NCBI GenBank assembly: GCA_020355985.1
Contig: CP070628.1
Span: 1,317,285-1,327,108, forward strand
DNA: 9,824 bases
Direction: 5' to 3'
DNA from: Nitrospirota bacterium
GTDB taxonomy: Bacteria > Nitrospirota > Nitrospiria > Nitrospirales > UBA8639
A program made the translations under genes and the position numbers. This document shows, piece by piece, positions 1 through 6,861 of the stretch; within the stretch, counting starts at the first letter, position 1, and each line of letters begins with the position of its first letter. Under the pieces are notes generated by a model. That model was not told where the DNA came from. It worked only from the letters and a program-made list of their open reading frames with translations, and did no database searches.

Positions 1-656
1 ACCGCAAATTCGTCTCCGCCTAAGCGCACGCCTGTGTCAATTTCCCTGATGCATTTTTTGAGGCGAGTGGCGACGGTTTTGAGTAAAGAATCCCCACATT
101 CATGCCCAAGAGTGTCATTGATGGCTTTAAAATGATCTAAATCTAAAAACATCAAAGCTATAGCCATATCATTGCGATTGCAGCGCGCCACGGCACAGTT
201 CAATCGCTCATAGAAGAGGCCGCGGTTGGCCAACCCTGTCAGGTGATCATAATGAGCCAGTTGAGTAATGCGCTGGGTCGCACGATGACGTTCCATCGCA
301 TAGCGAATGGCCCGGCACAAAGTTGAGCTACTTGTTTGCCCTTTAATGAGGTAATCCTGGGCTCCGCTTTTCACCGCAAGAATGGCTTGTTCTTCATCTT
401 CGACACCACTCAGAATTAAAATAGGAGCGCCTGGGCAGTATTGGATAAACTGGGGAATTGATTCGAAGCTTTGACCTTCAGGTAAATGGAGATCCAAGAT
501 TATGGCTTGAAAGGGTTGGTGTTGGACAAGATCTAAAGCTTCACTGACAGAGCGGCATTGCTCCAGCGTAAATTGATTTTGGAGCCCTTCTTTCAGCATA
601 TCGTTAATCGTCAAAGCTTCTTGATGATCATCTGCTACCAACAGGAGCTTAATCAT
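1..656 (-). CDS. REC-GGDEF response regulator, probable diguanylate cyclase (3' end outside window)
   Basis: The minus strand stays open from an ATG at 656 to the window edge, giving 218 codons; the C-terminus is missing. Residues 1-120 are a receiver domain: acidic pair D9-D10, phospho-acceptor D55 in ILDLHLPEG, S83, and K105 in DYLIKG. Residues 130-218 begin a GGDEF domain: HLTGLANR at 138-145, metal-binding D172 in FLDLDHFKAIND, and an intact GGDEF at 213-217. The product-inhibition I-site RxxD is present as R204-E-I-D207, five residues before GGDEF. The family makes cyclic di-GMP from two GTP in the cytoplasm, here presumably under phosphorelay control. An in-frame TGA (674-672) with no other start codon after it fixes the ATG; the ribosome site (GAGGG about 12 bases upstream) is weak. 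No partner kinase is visible, and it is transcribed away from rpoD. An EAL domain could still follow outside the window. Confidence 0.93.
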   Translation of the reverse strand, partial: MIKLLLVADDHQEALTINDMLKEGLQNQFTLEQCRSVSEALDLVQHQPFQAIILDLHLPEGQSFESIPQFIQYCPGAPILILSGVEDEEQAILAVKSGAQDYLIKGQTSSSTLCRAIRYAMERHRATQRITQLAHYDHLTGLANRGLFYERLNCAVARCNRNDMAIALMFLDLDHFKAINDTLGHECGDSLLKTVATRLKKCIREIDTGVRLGGDEFA

Positions 657-847
657 GGGTCGGTTTTTCCCTCAATCACTCGTTCGTCAAGATTTTTTTA
701 CAATGTGTGACAAATCTTTCCTTCTACCTATCTTCTCGGATGTTGGAAGAGATTCTTGATGATTGTGAGAAATTTTCTGATTCTAGAGTTTTGAGGATAG
801 AGAGTGATTTTTCTCATAAAAACTTAATTTAATTAAAGAGTTACATT

Positions 848-867
848 TTTGTTTTTACGAAAACAAA
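848..867. repeat. 8-bp perfect inverted repeat, TACG loop
   Basis: TTTGTTTT at 848-855 and AAAACAAA at 860-867 pair perfectly around TACG. No T-run follows on either side, so it is not an obvious terminator. It lies about 30 bases upstream of the TATAAT at 895 and could be a protein-binding site, though AT-rich DNA produces such repeats by chance. Confidence 0.4.
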
Positions 868-900
868 TTGATAATTAAATTAAAATTTCTTAGGTATAAT
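868..900 (+). promoter_or_regulatory. Candidate rpoD promoter P1 (perfect -10, poorly spaced -35)
   Basis: TATAAT at 895-900 matches the sigma-70 -10 consensus exactly. TTGATA at 868-873 matches five of six -35 bases, but the spacer is 21 bases, longer than the usual 16-18. The start site would be near 907, leaving about 350 bases of leader before rpoD. The -10 is convincing; the -35 assignment is weak. Confidence 0.35.
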
Positions 901-947
901 AATGTAATAGCTGAAAGTGAAATATTTAAATAATTCAACCGGATCCA

Positions 948-977
948 TTTACTTTCTATTTTTATTTTTCGTATAGT
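948..977 (+). promoter_or_regulatory. Candidate rpoD promoter P2
   Basis: TTTACT (948-953, four of six -35 bases) and TATAGT (972-977, five of six -10 bases) are separated by 18 bases. The predicted start is near 984, at the edge of the 985-1004 inverted repeat, so that hairpin would form at the 5' end of the transcript. Confidence 0.35.
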
Positions 978-984
978 GTTTTCA

Positions 985-1004
985 AATTGCGCCTTCTCGC
1001 AATT
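985..1004 (+). repeat. Inverted repeat in the rpoD leader
   Basis: AATTGCG (985-991) and CGCAATT (998-1004) form a perfect 7-bp stem with a CCTTCT loop. The downstream sequence is T-rich but interrupted (ATTTCAATTTTCTT), so it could be a weak attenuator, a 5'-end stabilising hairpin, or an operator. The sequence does not decide between these. Confidence 0.4.
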
Positions 1005-1256
1005 ATTTCAATTTTCTTAAACAATAGTGCTTATTCCTGGTTTCGCCTCTCCAGCGAATCAAGAGAGTGTTTTAATGAAATTTGAGGCGAGCCTTTCTCA
1101 GGGTATCGATAGTATTATTAATACCAATTTTCAGCTTTTTAGTCCTTTTGTTGAAGAGACATCGATTCAAAGAAACGAGGCTCTATTTCTTTGTCATGGG
1201 GTTTTTGAAAAAATGTTATGATTGAGAGTCGCTAATAAATTTTTAAGGAGCCACGC

Positions 1257-3074
1257 ATGGGAAAAACGACAACATTGGTAGAGGTGATTCAGCAGTTAAT
1301 TAAGATTGGTCAGCCCAAGGGCCATATCACCTTGAAGGATTTGACGAATGTCCTTCCTGCCGATCAAATCACCTCTGAGCAATTACATGCGATCTTGGGT
1401 TCGTTGCATGAGGCAAGCATTCAGGTTATTGACCCAGCCAAGCGGACGGTCTTGCAGTTGGCTTCTTTGAAAAAGGGTGCCGGCCTTGAGGATGCTGGTG
1501 AGTCAGAGGAAGAACCTGATTCCTCGCTAGATATTGATTTAACTCCAGGAGAGCCTACCCGGATTGATGATCCCGTCCGATTGTATTTGAAAGAAATGGG
1601 TCGAGTCCCCCTGCTGACTCGTGAGGGGGAAATTGAACTTGCCAAGCATATTGAAGAAGGTAAGCGCGATTTGGCCTGCTCGGTCTATGGTATGCCGGTA
1701 AACATTCAATATCTTGAGTCTCTTCATGAACAATTGAAGCAGGAAGAGATTCGGGTGCGGGATATTGTGTTATTGCAGGAAACGTTGGATGAGGATGAGG
1801 TCGAAGAAGAACCTCTAGCTGGTGAGCAAGAGGATGAAGAACTTCGGCTTCGGACGCTCGAATGTTTGACGACAGTTCGGAAGCTTGGCCGAAACCTCGT
1901 GTCCCTGTATACCCAGAATCGTGAGAAAGGAACATCCAAAACTAAGCAAACTCAAATTGATAAACGACTAAAAACCCTTACAGGTCAGTATGTTGATCAG
2001 ATTGAGTCCTTAAACCTGCATCAACGTGTGAAGGATTTTATGTTGAGGCGGGTTAAAGATTTAGGTCAGGATATCCGTTCAGCTGATCAGGTTATTACAC
2101 GGAATACGAAGAAGCTGGGCTTTGCTGGGCAAGATGGGATTCAGGTCATAGGGAAAAAATCTAAGACGGTAAAGACAACAAGTAGAAGAAAGCTTCAATT
2201 GTCTCCCGAAGAAATCGAACGACTCAAGAAAGACGTGCAAGCTGCCAAAGAGGTCATACAAAATATTCAGAATGATGTCATAGCCATGCCGTTGGAAGAG
2301 TTTAAATCGGCATTGATTGTCTTAGGTGATGCTGAAGAAAAGGTGAAGCGCGGCAAAGCTAAATTAATTGAAGCCAATTTGCGTTTAGTCGTCAGTATTG
2401 CACGAAAATATACTAATCGAGGATTGCAATTTATTGATTTAATCCAAGAAGGCAATATTGGGTTGATGCGTGCTGTAGACAAGTTTGAATATCAACGTGG
2501 TTATAAATTTAGCACCTATGCGACGTGGTGGATCCGGCAAGGTGTAACGCGTGCAATTGCGGATCAGGCAAGGACAATTCGTATTCCTGTTCATATGATT
2601 GAAGCCAATACTAAGCTCGCACGAACAGCCAGGCAATTGGTCCAACAATTGGGACGTGAACCGACTCCTGAAGAAATTGCAGAACGGATGGGTTTGACCC
2701 CTGAAAAGGTCCGTATGATGTTAGATATTTCTAAGGGAACGATTTCCTTGGAAACCCCGATTGGGGAAAAAGAAGATAGTCAATTAGGCGACTTGATTGA
2801 AGATAAAAATGCGGTTTCACCGATGGACGCCGCAAATCGATACGACCTACAACGTCAAATTGCCAATGCCTTAGGAGTTTTAACTCCCCGGGAAGAGACC
2901 GTCATTCGGAAGCGATTTGGGATTGGTGATAGCACTGATCATACCTTGGAAGAAATTGGACAGTACTTTGATGTCACTCGTGAACGAATCCGCCAAATTG
3001 AAGCTAAGGCATTAAAAAAGCTCCGGCATCCCAGTTGTAGCCACAAACTTCGGAGTTTGGTCGACCATCTCTAA
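1257..3074 (+). CDS. rpoD: RNA polymerase primary sigma factor RpoD (sigma-70)
   Basis: This 605-residue protein is the housekeeping sigma factor, which directs core RNA polymerase to promoters. Region 1.1 occupies about residues 5-80. Region 1.2 is near 102-134 ([18 protein letters not shown]). A long non-conserved region follows to about 360, with an acidic patch near 178-197. Regions 2.1-2.4 span about 365-448 (IRLPVH-type IRIPVH at 441-446), with -10-contacting Q428 and T431 in WWIRQGVT. Region 3 follows, and region 4 (540-600) includes the helix-turn-helix [18 protein letters not shown], whose R575, E576 and R579 match the -35-reading residues of E. coli RpoD. Length is close to the 613 residues of E. 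coli RpoD. The start has a strong AAGGAG at 1245-1250, six bases before ATG. It appears monocistronic, with its own terminator just downstream. Confidence 0.98.
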   Translation: MGKTTTLVEVIQQLIKIGQPKGHITLKDLTNVLPADQITSEQLHAILGSLHEASIQVIDPAKRTVLQLASLKKGAGLEDAGESEEEPDSSLDIDLTPGEPTRIDDPVRLYLKEMGRVPLLTREGEIELAKHIEEGKRDLACSVYGMPVNIQYLESLHEQLKQEEIRVRDIVLLQETLDEDEVEEEPLAGEQEDEELRLRTLECLTTVRKLGRNLVSLYTQNREKGTSKTKQTQIDKRLKTLTGQYVDQIESLNLHQRVKDFMLRRVKDLGQDIRSADQVITRNTKKLGFAGQDGIQVIGKKSKTVKTTSRRKLQLSPEEIERLKKDVQAAKEVIQNIQNDVIAMPLEEFKSALIVLGDAEEKVKRGKAKLIEANLRLVVSIARKYTNRGLQFIDLIQEGNIGLMRAVDKFEYQRGYKFSTYATWWIRQGVTRAIADQARTIRIPVHMIEANTKLARTARQLVQQLGREPTPEEIAERMGLTPEKVRMMLDISKGTISLETPIGEKEDSQLGDLIEDKNAVSPMDAANRYDLQRQIANALGVLTPREETVIRKRFGIGDSTDHTLEEIGQYFDVTRERIRQIEAKALKKLRHPSCSHKLRSLVDHL

Positions 3075-3097
3075 TTCAGAGTGATTCTGGAAATTTG

Positions 3098-3135
3098 AAA
3101 AGGCCTCGTCATGTGCGTGACGAGGCCTTTTTTTT
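3098..3135 (+). terminator. Strong intrinsic terminator of rpoD
   Basis: AAAAGGCCTCGTCA (3098-3111) pairs perfectly with 3118-3131 around a TGTGCG loop, giving a 14-bp GC-rich stem that ends in eight T residues (3128-3135). It begins 24 bases after the rpoD stop. It separates rpoD transcription from the downstream two-component operon, which therefore needs its own promoter. The A-run at the stem's 5' side gives only a short T-tract on the other strand. Confidence 0.95.
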
Positions 3136-3243
3136 ACTGTAAGGCAGTGATGTGGGTCTCTGTCCAATGTATTGCGGGCAATTTATCTCTAATAGCTGTT
3201 CAGCCTCAAATAACGTTTGCCCTTCTCCCTTCTTATGTCTAGG

Positions 3244-3252
3244 TGGTAGAAT
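3244..3252 (+). promoter_or_regulatory. Extended -10 promoter for the two-component operon
   Basis: TGGTAGAAT is a TGn-extended -10 with five of six TATAAT bases. There is no good -35 at normal spacing, which is common for extended -10 promoters or activated ones. The expected start site is about 3258-3260, zero to four bases before the ATG at 3262. Confidence 0.5.
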
Positions 3253-3261
3253 TTTTCTAAC

Positions 3262-3936
3262 ATGCGTATTTTAGTTGTTGAAGATGAACCGAAAGTTGCG
3301 TCTTTCATTCGGCGCGCGTTAGAGGAGGAAAGTTATGCCGTCGATGTCTGTACTGACGGGACTGGTGGGTTAGATTGGGCGCAAATGGTTAACTACGATC
3401 TTATGATCCTAGATTTGATGTTGCCTGGTTTGCCTGGGGTCGAAGTATTGAAGCGTGCCCGTGCTGCTGGAGTGAAAACTCCGGTGATGATTTTGACGGC
3501 ACGTTCAGAGGTGGATCAACGCGTCAAAGGCCTTGATGCTGGCGCAGATGATTATTTAACCAAACCGTTTGCGATTGAAGAATTGTTGGCCAGGGCTCGG
3601 GCGTTGCTTCGACGTGCTGGTGGTGCGCCTTCTGGTATTTTGCAAGTCGATGACGTGGTTCTCAATCCTGTGACTCGAGAGGTCACACGTGGCGAACAGC
3701 GTTTGGAGTTCACCACCAAAGAATATGCGCTTATGGAATATTTAATGCGAAATGCTGGGCGGGTGCTCACCCGGTCGATGATTGCGGAGCATGTTTGGGA
3801 TTTAGACTTTGATACATTCACCAATGTGATCGATGTATACATTAGTTATCTGCGCAATAAGATTGATAAAGGCCGGGACCGCAGCTTAATTCAAACCATC
3901 CGTGGGAGCGGGTATATGATGAGGTCTGATGGATGA
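3262..3936 (+). CDS. OmpR/PhoB-family response regulator
   Basis: This 224-residue cytoplasmic regulator is phosphorylated by its partner kinase and binds DNA. The receiver domain spans residues 1-118: E7-D8 acidic pocket, phospho-acceptor D51 in ILDLMLPGLPG, T79, and K101 in the KPF motif. A winged-helix domain spans about 126-222, with recognition helix NVIDVYISYLRNKID (188-202) and wing hairpin IQTIRGSGYMM. Overall it resembles CusR/CopR/QseB-type regulators, but the stimulus cannot be inferred. The ATG is fixed by the usual MRILVVEDE opening. The only SD-like sequence (AGGTGG, 3241-3246) is 15 bases away and overlaps the predicted promoter, so translation may be leaderless. The stop overlaps the kinase start as ATGA, implying coupled translation. 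Confidence 0.96.
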   Translation: MRILVVEDEPKVASFIRRALEEESYAVDVCTDGTGGLDWAQMVNYDLMILDLMLPGLPGVEVLKRARAAGVKTPVMILTARSEVDQRVKGLDAGADDYLTKPFAIEELLARARALLRRAGGAPSGILQVDDVVLNPVTREVTRGEQRLEFTTKEYALMEYLMRNAGRVLTRSMIAEHVWDLDFDTFTNVIDVYISYLRNKIDKGRDRSLIQTIRGSGYMMRSDG

Positions 3937-5345
3937 ATAATACCTCGATTCGGGTTCGGCTCACCTTATGGTATGGGTCGGCCTTAGCTCTCATCTTGCT
4001 CCTCTTTGCTGTGGCATTGTATTTGGTGATGTCGCGTGCATTACGAGAGCAAATCGATGCATCTTTAGATGAAGCTTCGGCGGTAGCTATTCGGACGTTG
4101 GGTGAACATCGATTTGGGCCATTTCTTATCTTTGAAGATTTATCACAAGACTTTCCTGAAATTGCGTTGTTGGATAAATTTTTTCAAATTTTCGGGCCGG
4201 CAGGGCAAGTTACCATTCAATCATCCAATATTCAAAGTCGAGAAATCCCCTTGAGTCAAACGGCCTTTCGGGCTTCGCTTGAAGGGCGGTCCACGTTTGA
4301 ATCGGTCAAGTTCAAGAAAGGCGTTTCTCTTCGATTACTTTCTGTTCCCATTCGTCAAGGCGATCAACTGGTGAATATTTTACGCGTGGGCACATCGTTG
4401 CAGACAACTGATCGGATGCTACGGCGGTTATTAACTGGCTTGTATATTGCTTCTCCATTAGCCTTGTTAGTGTCCTTAATGGGGGGGTGGTTTTTAGCGG
4501 GGCGAGCTTTGCGTCCGGTTCACGCGATTACTCAGGCGGCTCGCCGAATTACGGCTGGTGATTGGAGTCAACGAATTCAGACGCCCCATTCCAAGGATGA
4601 GATTGGGCAACTAGCTTCAACGTTCAACGACATGATTGGACGCTTGGAAGTGTCGTTTAAACAAATTCGCCAATTTAGTGCTGATGCCTCACATGAATTG
4701 CGGACCCCTCTCACGATTACCAAAGGGGAGACTGAGCTGGCCTTGCGCCGTCCTCGCCAAGCCGAAGATTACCGAGTGGTGCTGGAAAGCAATTTGGAAG
4801 AGATTGATCGTATGAGTCGGATTGTTGATGAATTACTCTTTTTATCGCGTGCCGATCTTGGAGAAATTAAATTGAAAATGGTTCCCGTGCAATTGGATGA
4901 TCTTATTCGAGAAATTCATCAACAGGCAGCCGTTTTAGGAAAAGAACGACAGGTGCAGACTGTCCTAACAAAAGTCGAACCCGTTGTGGTGGAAGGGGAT
5001 GATTTGCGGTTGCGAGAATTATTATTGAATCTGGTAGATAACGCGGTGAAATACTCTCGGGCAGGACAAACTGTGGAGTTGGCTTTAGCCCTTGCTGGGA
5101 ACCAGGCAAAGCTCATGGTTCAAGATCACGGCATTGGCATTGCTCCAGAGAACCATACAAGAGTATTCGATCGATTTTATCGCACAGACGAAGCGCGTGC
5201 TCATGGAGCCAAAGGCACGGGGTTGGGCTTGGCTATTTGCAAGTGGATTGTTGATGTCCATCATGGAACCATTGAACTTCAAAGTACGGTTAATGGTGGT
5301 TCGTGTTTTACGGTTTTCCTGCCATTGTCTTCAGTAACTGTCTAA
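3933..5345 (+). CDS. Membrane sensor histidine kinase (CusS/QseC-like)
   Basis: This is a 470-residue inner-membrane kinase and the partner of the preceding regulator. Helices at about 12-34 and 167-189 flank a sensor segment of roughly 130 residues on the far side of the membrane, with no domain I recognise. A HAMP linker follows (about 188-240), then the dimerisation domain with H-box FSADASHELRTPLT and phospho-histidine H254. The catalytic domain has an N-box around N366 and N370, G1 (DHGIGI, 398-403), an F-box (FDRFYR, 412-417) and G2 (GTGLGL, 428-433). All catalytic motifs are intact, so it should be an active kinase and perhaps phosphatase. GAGG at 3921-3924 provides a ribosome site eight bases before the ATG, which overlaps the regulator stop. 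The signal sensed is unknown. Confidence 0.96.
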   Translation: MNNTSIRVRLTLWYGSALALILLLFAVALYLVMSRALREQIDASLDEASAVAIRTLGEHRFGPFLIFEDLSQDFPEIALLDKFFQIFGPAGQVTIQSSNIQSREIPLSQTAFRASLEGRSTFESVKFKKGVSLRLLSVPIRQGDQLVNILRVGTSLQTTDRMLRRLLTGLYIASPLALLVSLMGGWFLAGRALRPVHAITQAARRITAGDWSQRIQTPHSKDEIGQLASTFNDMIGRLEVSFKQIRQFSADASHELRTPLTITKGETELALRRPRQAEDYRVVLESNLEEIDRMSRIVDELLFLSRADLGEIKLKMVPVQLDDLIREIHQQAAVLGKERQVQTVLTKVEPVVVEGDDLRLRELLLNLVDNAVKYSRAGQTVELALALAGNQAKLMVQDHGIGIAPENHTRVFDRFYRTDEARAHGAKGTGLGLAICKWIVDVHHGTIELQSTVNGGSCFTVFLPLSSVTV

Positions 5346-5371
5346 GATTTTCTCTTCTTTACACTGTTCTC

Positions 5372-5389
5372 CATTAAAAAGTTTTAATG
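5372..5389. repeat. 8-bp perfect inverted repeat upstream of the second sigma gene
   Basis: CATTAAAA (5372-5379) and TTTTAATG (5382-5389) are exact inverted copies separated by AG. With only A/T-rich pairs and no T-tract it would be a poor terminator for the kinase gene. It overlaps the phased TTAA array, so it may be part of an operator. Confidence 0.6.
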
Positions 5390-5399
5390 TTCTCTTAAT
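5373..5399 (+). promoter_or_regulatory. Phased TTAA direct repeats, candidate OmpR-family regulator binding site
   Basis: Three half-sites of form nTTAAn begin at 5373 (ATTAAA), 5383 (TTTAAT) and 5394 (CTTAAT), spaced 10 and 11 bases, about one helical turn. The last two exactly fit the YTTAAT-N5-YTTAAT pattern known for PmrA/BasR; QseB uses a similar CTTAA repeat. It lies between the regulator/kinase pair and the second sigma gene, about 90-115 bases before that gene's likely ATG. The regulator encoded at 3262 is a plausible binder. The -10 that would serve it is unclear: CATATC (5408-5413) or TACAAC (5421-5426). Confidence 0.4.
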
Positions 5400-5485
5400 T
5401 TCCCTTTCATATCGGAGTGGTACAACTATTTTTAGATGATGGAAAAAGTCAAGAAACGCAAGCCATTCTTGAAAAGGGGATTGTT

Positions 5486-6736
5486 ATGACCACACTTCAG
5501 GCTATTCCAACGTTGACCCAAACGCAGAAAAATCATGCACCATATTTACAAAAGCGGCGTGGCATCAAACGTCCTTCTCGGTTGTCTCGAACCTCTTCCA
5601 AGCCGATCAGGGAGAACTGGGACCAAGATGAACAGAACAAAAAAACAGCTGACTCTGGTTCGGTGAACTTAGAATCTATGTATTTTCGAGGATTCCGTTC
5701 TCGTCCATTGTTACATGCAGAAGAAGAACGGAAGTTGGCCATACGGCTGTATGAAGGGACCACCAATCTTCGAACATTATTGCAACAGGCGCTGGCTATT
5801 TCTGAAAAACTGCAGCCACAACAGGAAGTTGATTTAATCCATGAGCGAATACAAAATTGGCTGGATCTGAAAGGCTACTCACCTCCGGTAATAGAAGAGA
5901 TTCTGCAATCTGTGTTGACGTTACAATCTTTTGCTGCCGAGAAAGGGCCAAAAGGACGGAAAATCTTTCAACAGGCTGAGGAGCTTTATCGTTCTATTCA
6001 AACTGTACGAATGGAGATTGAAGAGCCGAAGGACGAACTGGTTCAACGCAATCTTCGTCTCGTCGTCAATGTGGCCAAACGATATCTTGGGCGTGGTCTG
6101 AACTTTTTAGATTTAGTCCAGGAAGGGAATATTGGTTTAATGAAGGGGGCGGAGAGATTTGATTACACCCGTGGATTCAAATTTAGCACTTATGCGACGT
6201 GGTGGATTCGTCAAGGCATTACCCGGGCAATTGCGGATCAAAGTCGAACCATTCGAGTGCCGGTTCATACCAATGAGGCTTCGACAAAAATTGCAAAAAC
6301 GGCCCAACGGCTTGCACAGCAATATGACCGAGAACCAACATTTGAAGAAATTGGGCAGGTGTTGGATATGAGCAGGGATCGAGTTAAAGAAACTCTCGAA
6401 GCATTCCAAGAACCCGTATCCTTGGATGCCCCGTCTGTTGATGGAGAAACTGAGTTGGGTGAGTTAATTCCTGATCTCGACTGTTCTGCCCCAGACGAGG
6501 AGATTTCCCGTAAGTCCAATGTCCGTTGGCTTGCAAAAATTTTTCAGGTGTTAAATCCACGTGAAGAACAAGTCGTTCGCTTGAGATTTGGGATAGGAGG
6601 GGATGAGCCTTGGACTCTTGAGCAAGTCGGACGTTCAATGTCGGTGACCCGTGAACGCATTCGCCAAATTGAAGTCGTGGCATTGAATAAACTAAAAGAG
6701 TCTCATGTTAAAGCTATGCTCGCTGAAATTAAGTAA
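5486..6736 (+). CDS. Second sigma-70-family factor (group 2, RpoS/RpoD-like)
   Basis: This 416-residue alternative sigma factor should direct polymerase to a promoter subset. A basic, probably disordered tail (1-60) replaces region 1.1. A divergent region 1.2 spans about 61-91 (SRPLLHAEEERKLA), followed by a spacer of about 90 residues. Regions 2.1-2.4 span 182-260, nearly matching RpoD, with Q243 and T246 at the -10-reading positions. Region 3 is 263-330, and region 4 (about 350-412) carries [18 protein letters not shown]. Keeping both DNA-reading motifs implies promoters that overlap the housekeeping set. I chose ATG 5486 because AAGGGGA lies five bases upstream. An in-frame GTG at 5417 would add 23 residues but has no well-placed ribosome site and starts right against the TTAA array. 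RpoS-like is possible, but the interdomain spacer is longer than in E. coli RpoS, so no symbol is given. Confidence 0.93.
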   Translation: MTTLQAIPTLTQTQKNHAPYLQKRRGIKRPSRLSRTSSKPIRENWDQDEQNKKTADSGSVNLESMYFRGFRSRPLLHAEEERKLAIRLYEGTTNLRTLLQQALAISEKLQPQQEVDLIHERIQNWLDLKGYSPPVIEEILQSVLTLQSFAAEKGPKGRKIFQQAEELYRSIQTVRMEIEEPKDELVQRNLRLVVNVAKRYLGRGLNFLDLVQEGNIGLMKGAERFDYTRGFKFSTYATWWIRQGITRAIADQSRTIRVPVHTNEASTKIAKTAQRLAQQYDREPTFEEIGQVLDMSRDRVKETLEAFQEPVSLDAPSVDGETELGELIPDLDCSAPDEEISRKSNVRWLAKIFQVLNPREEQVVRLRFGIGGDEPWTLEQVGRSMSVTRERIRQIEVVALNKLKESHVKAMLAEIK

Positions 6737-6820
6737 GTATATGAATGTAAATAATTAGTAGAATTTACTTAAATTAGTTGAGTATGTAGCCAGGTTTTGT
6801 TGAAAATAGCAGGTGGTAGT

Positions 6821-6860
6821 GACAAAAGCAGGAGTGTTATCACTCCTGCTTTTGTCGTTT
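6821..6860 (+). terminator. Intrinsic terminator after the second sigma gene
   Basis: GACAAAAGCAGGAGTG (6821-6836) and its exact complement (6841-6856) form a 16-bp stem with a TTAT loop, followed by GTTTTA. The T-tract is short, but the stem is unusually long and perfect. It sits 84 bases after the sigma stop codon and separates it from arfB. Confidence 0.85.
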
Positions 6861-6861
6861 T

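Larger units (their letters stand above)
657..1256. other. Divergent AT-rich intergenic region between the GGDEF gene and rpoD
   Basis: This is 600 bases without a convincing gene. Bases about 780-1020 are much richer in A+T than the flanking genes. The stretch must hold the promoters of both divergent genes. It contains a perfect TATAAT at 895-900, a second candidate promoter at 948-977, and several inverted repeats (848-867, 985-1004, 1043-1090, 1112-1124). If rpoD is transcribed from either candidate promoter, its 5' leader is about 270-350 bases. I found no convincing promoter for the minus-strand GGDEF gene. dnaG, the common upstream neighbour of rpoD in many bacteria, is absent here. 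Confidence 0.7.

Noticed and set aside
1027..1221. 64-codon GTG frame (or 48 codons from ATG 1075) upstream of rpoD, possibly a leader peptide
   Set aside because: The GTG has no ribosome site. The internal ATG has a weak GAGAG about eight bases upstream, but the peptide shows no recognisable motif, and the region is better read as an untranslated leader. Ribosome profiling could revive it.
1555..1935. 126-codon antisense frame inside rpoD
   Set aside because: It lies opposite a strongly conserved gene, has no recognisable domain and no ribosome site of note; it is a shadow of the rpoD codons.
5358..5388. TTTACA / TTTAAT as a sigma-70 promoter for the second sigma gene
   Set aside because: The spacer is 19 bases, and the -10 coincides with the middle TTAA half-site. 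The operator reading explains the repeat spacing better, though both could be partly true.
5372..5389. CATTAAAA/TTTTAATG hairpin as terminator of the two-component operon
   Set aside because: The stem has almost no GC pairs, the loop would be only two bases, and no T-run follows. Read-through into the sigma gene remains possible.
5417..5485. GTG start for the second sigma factor, giving 439 residues
   Set aside because: There is no properly spaced SD, and it starts right against the TTAA array and any promoter that array would serve. The ATG at 5486 has AAGGGGA five bases upstream.
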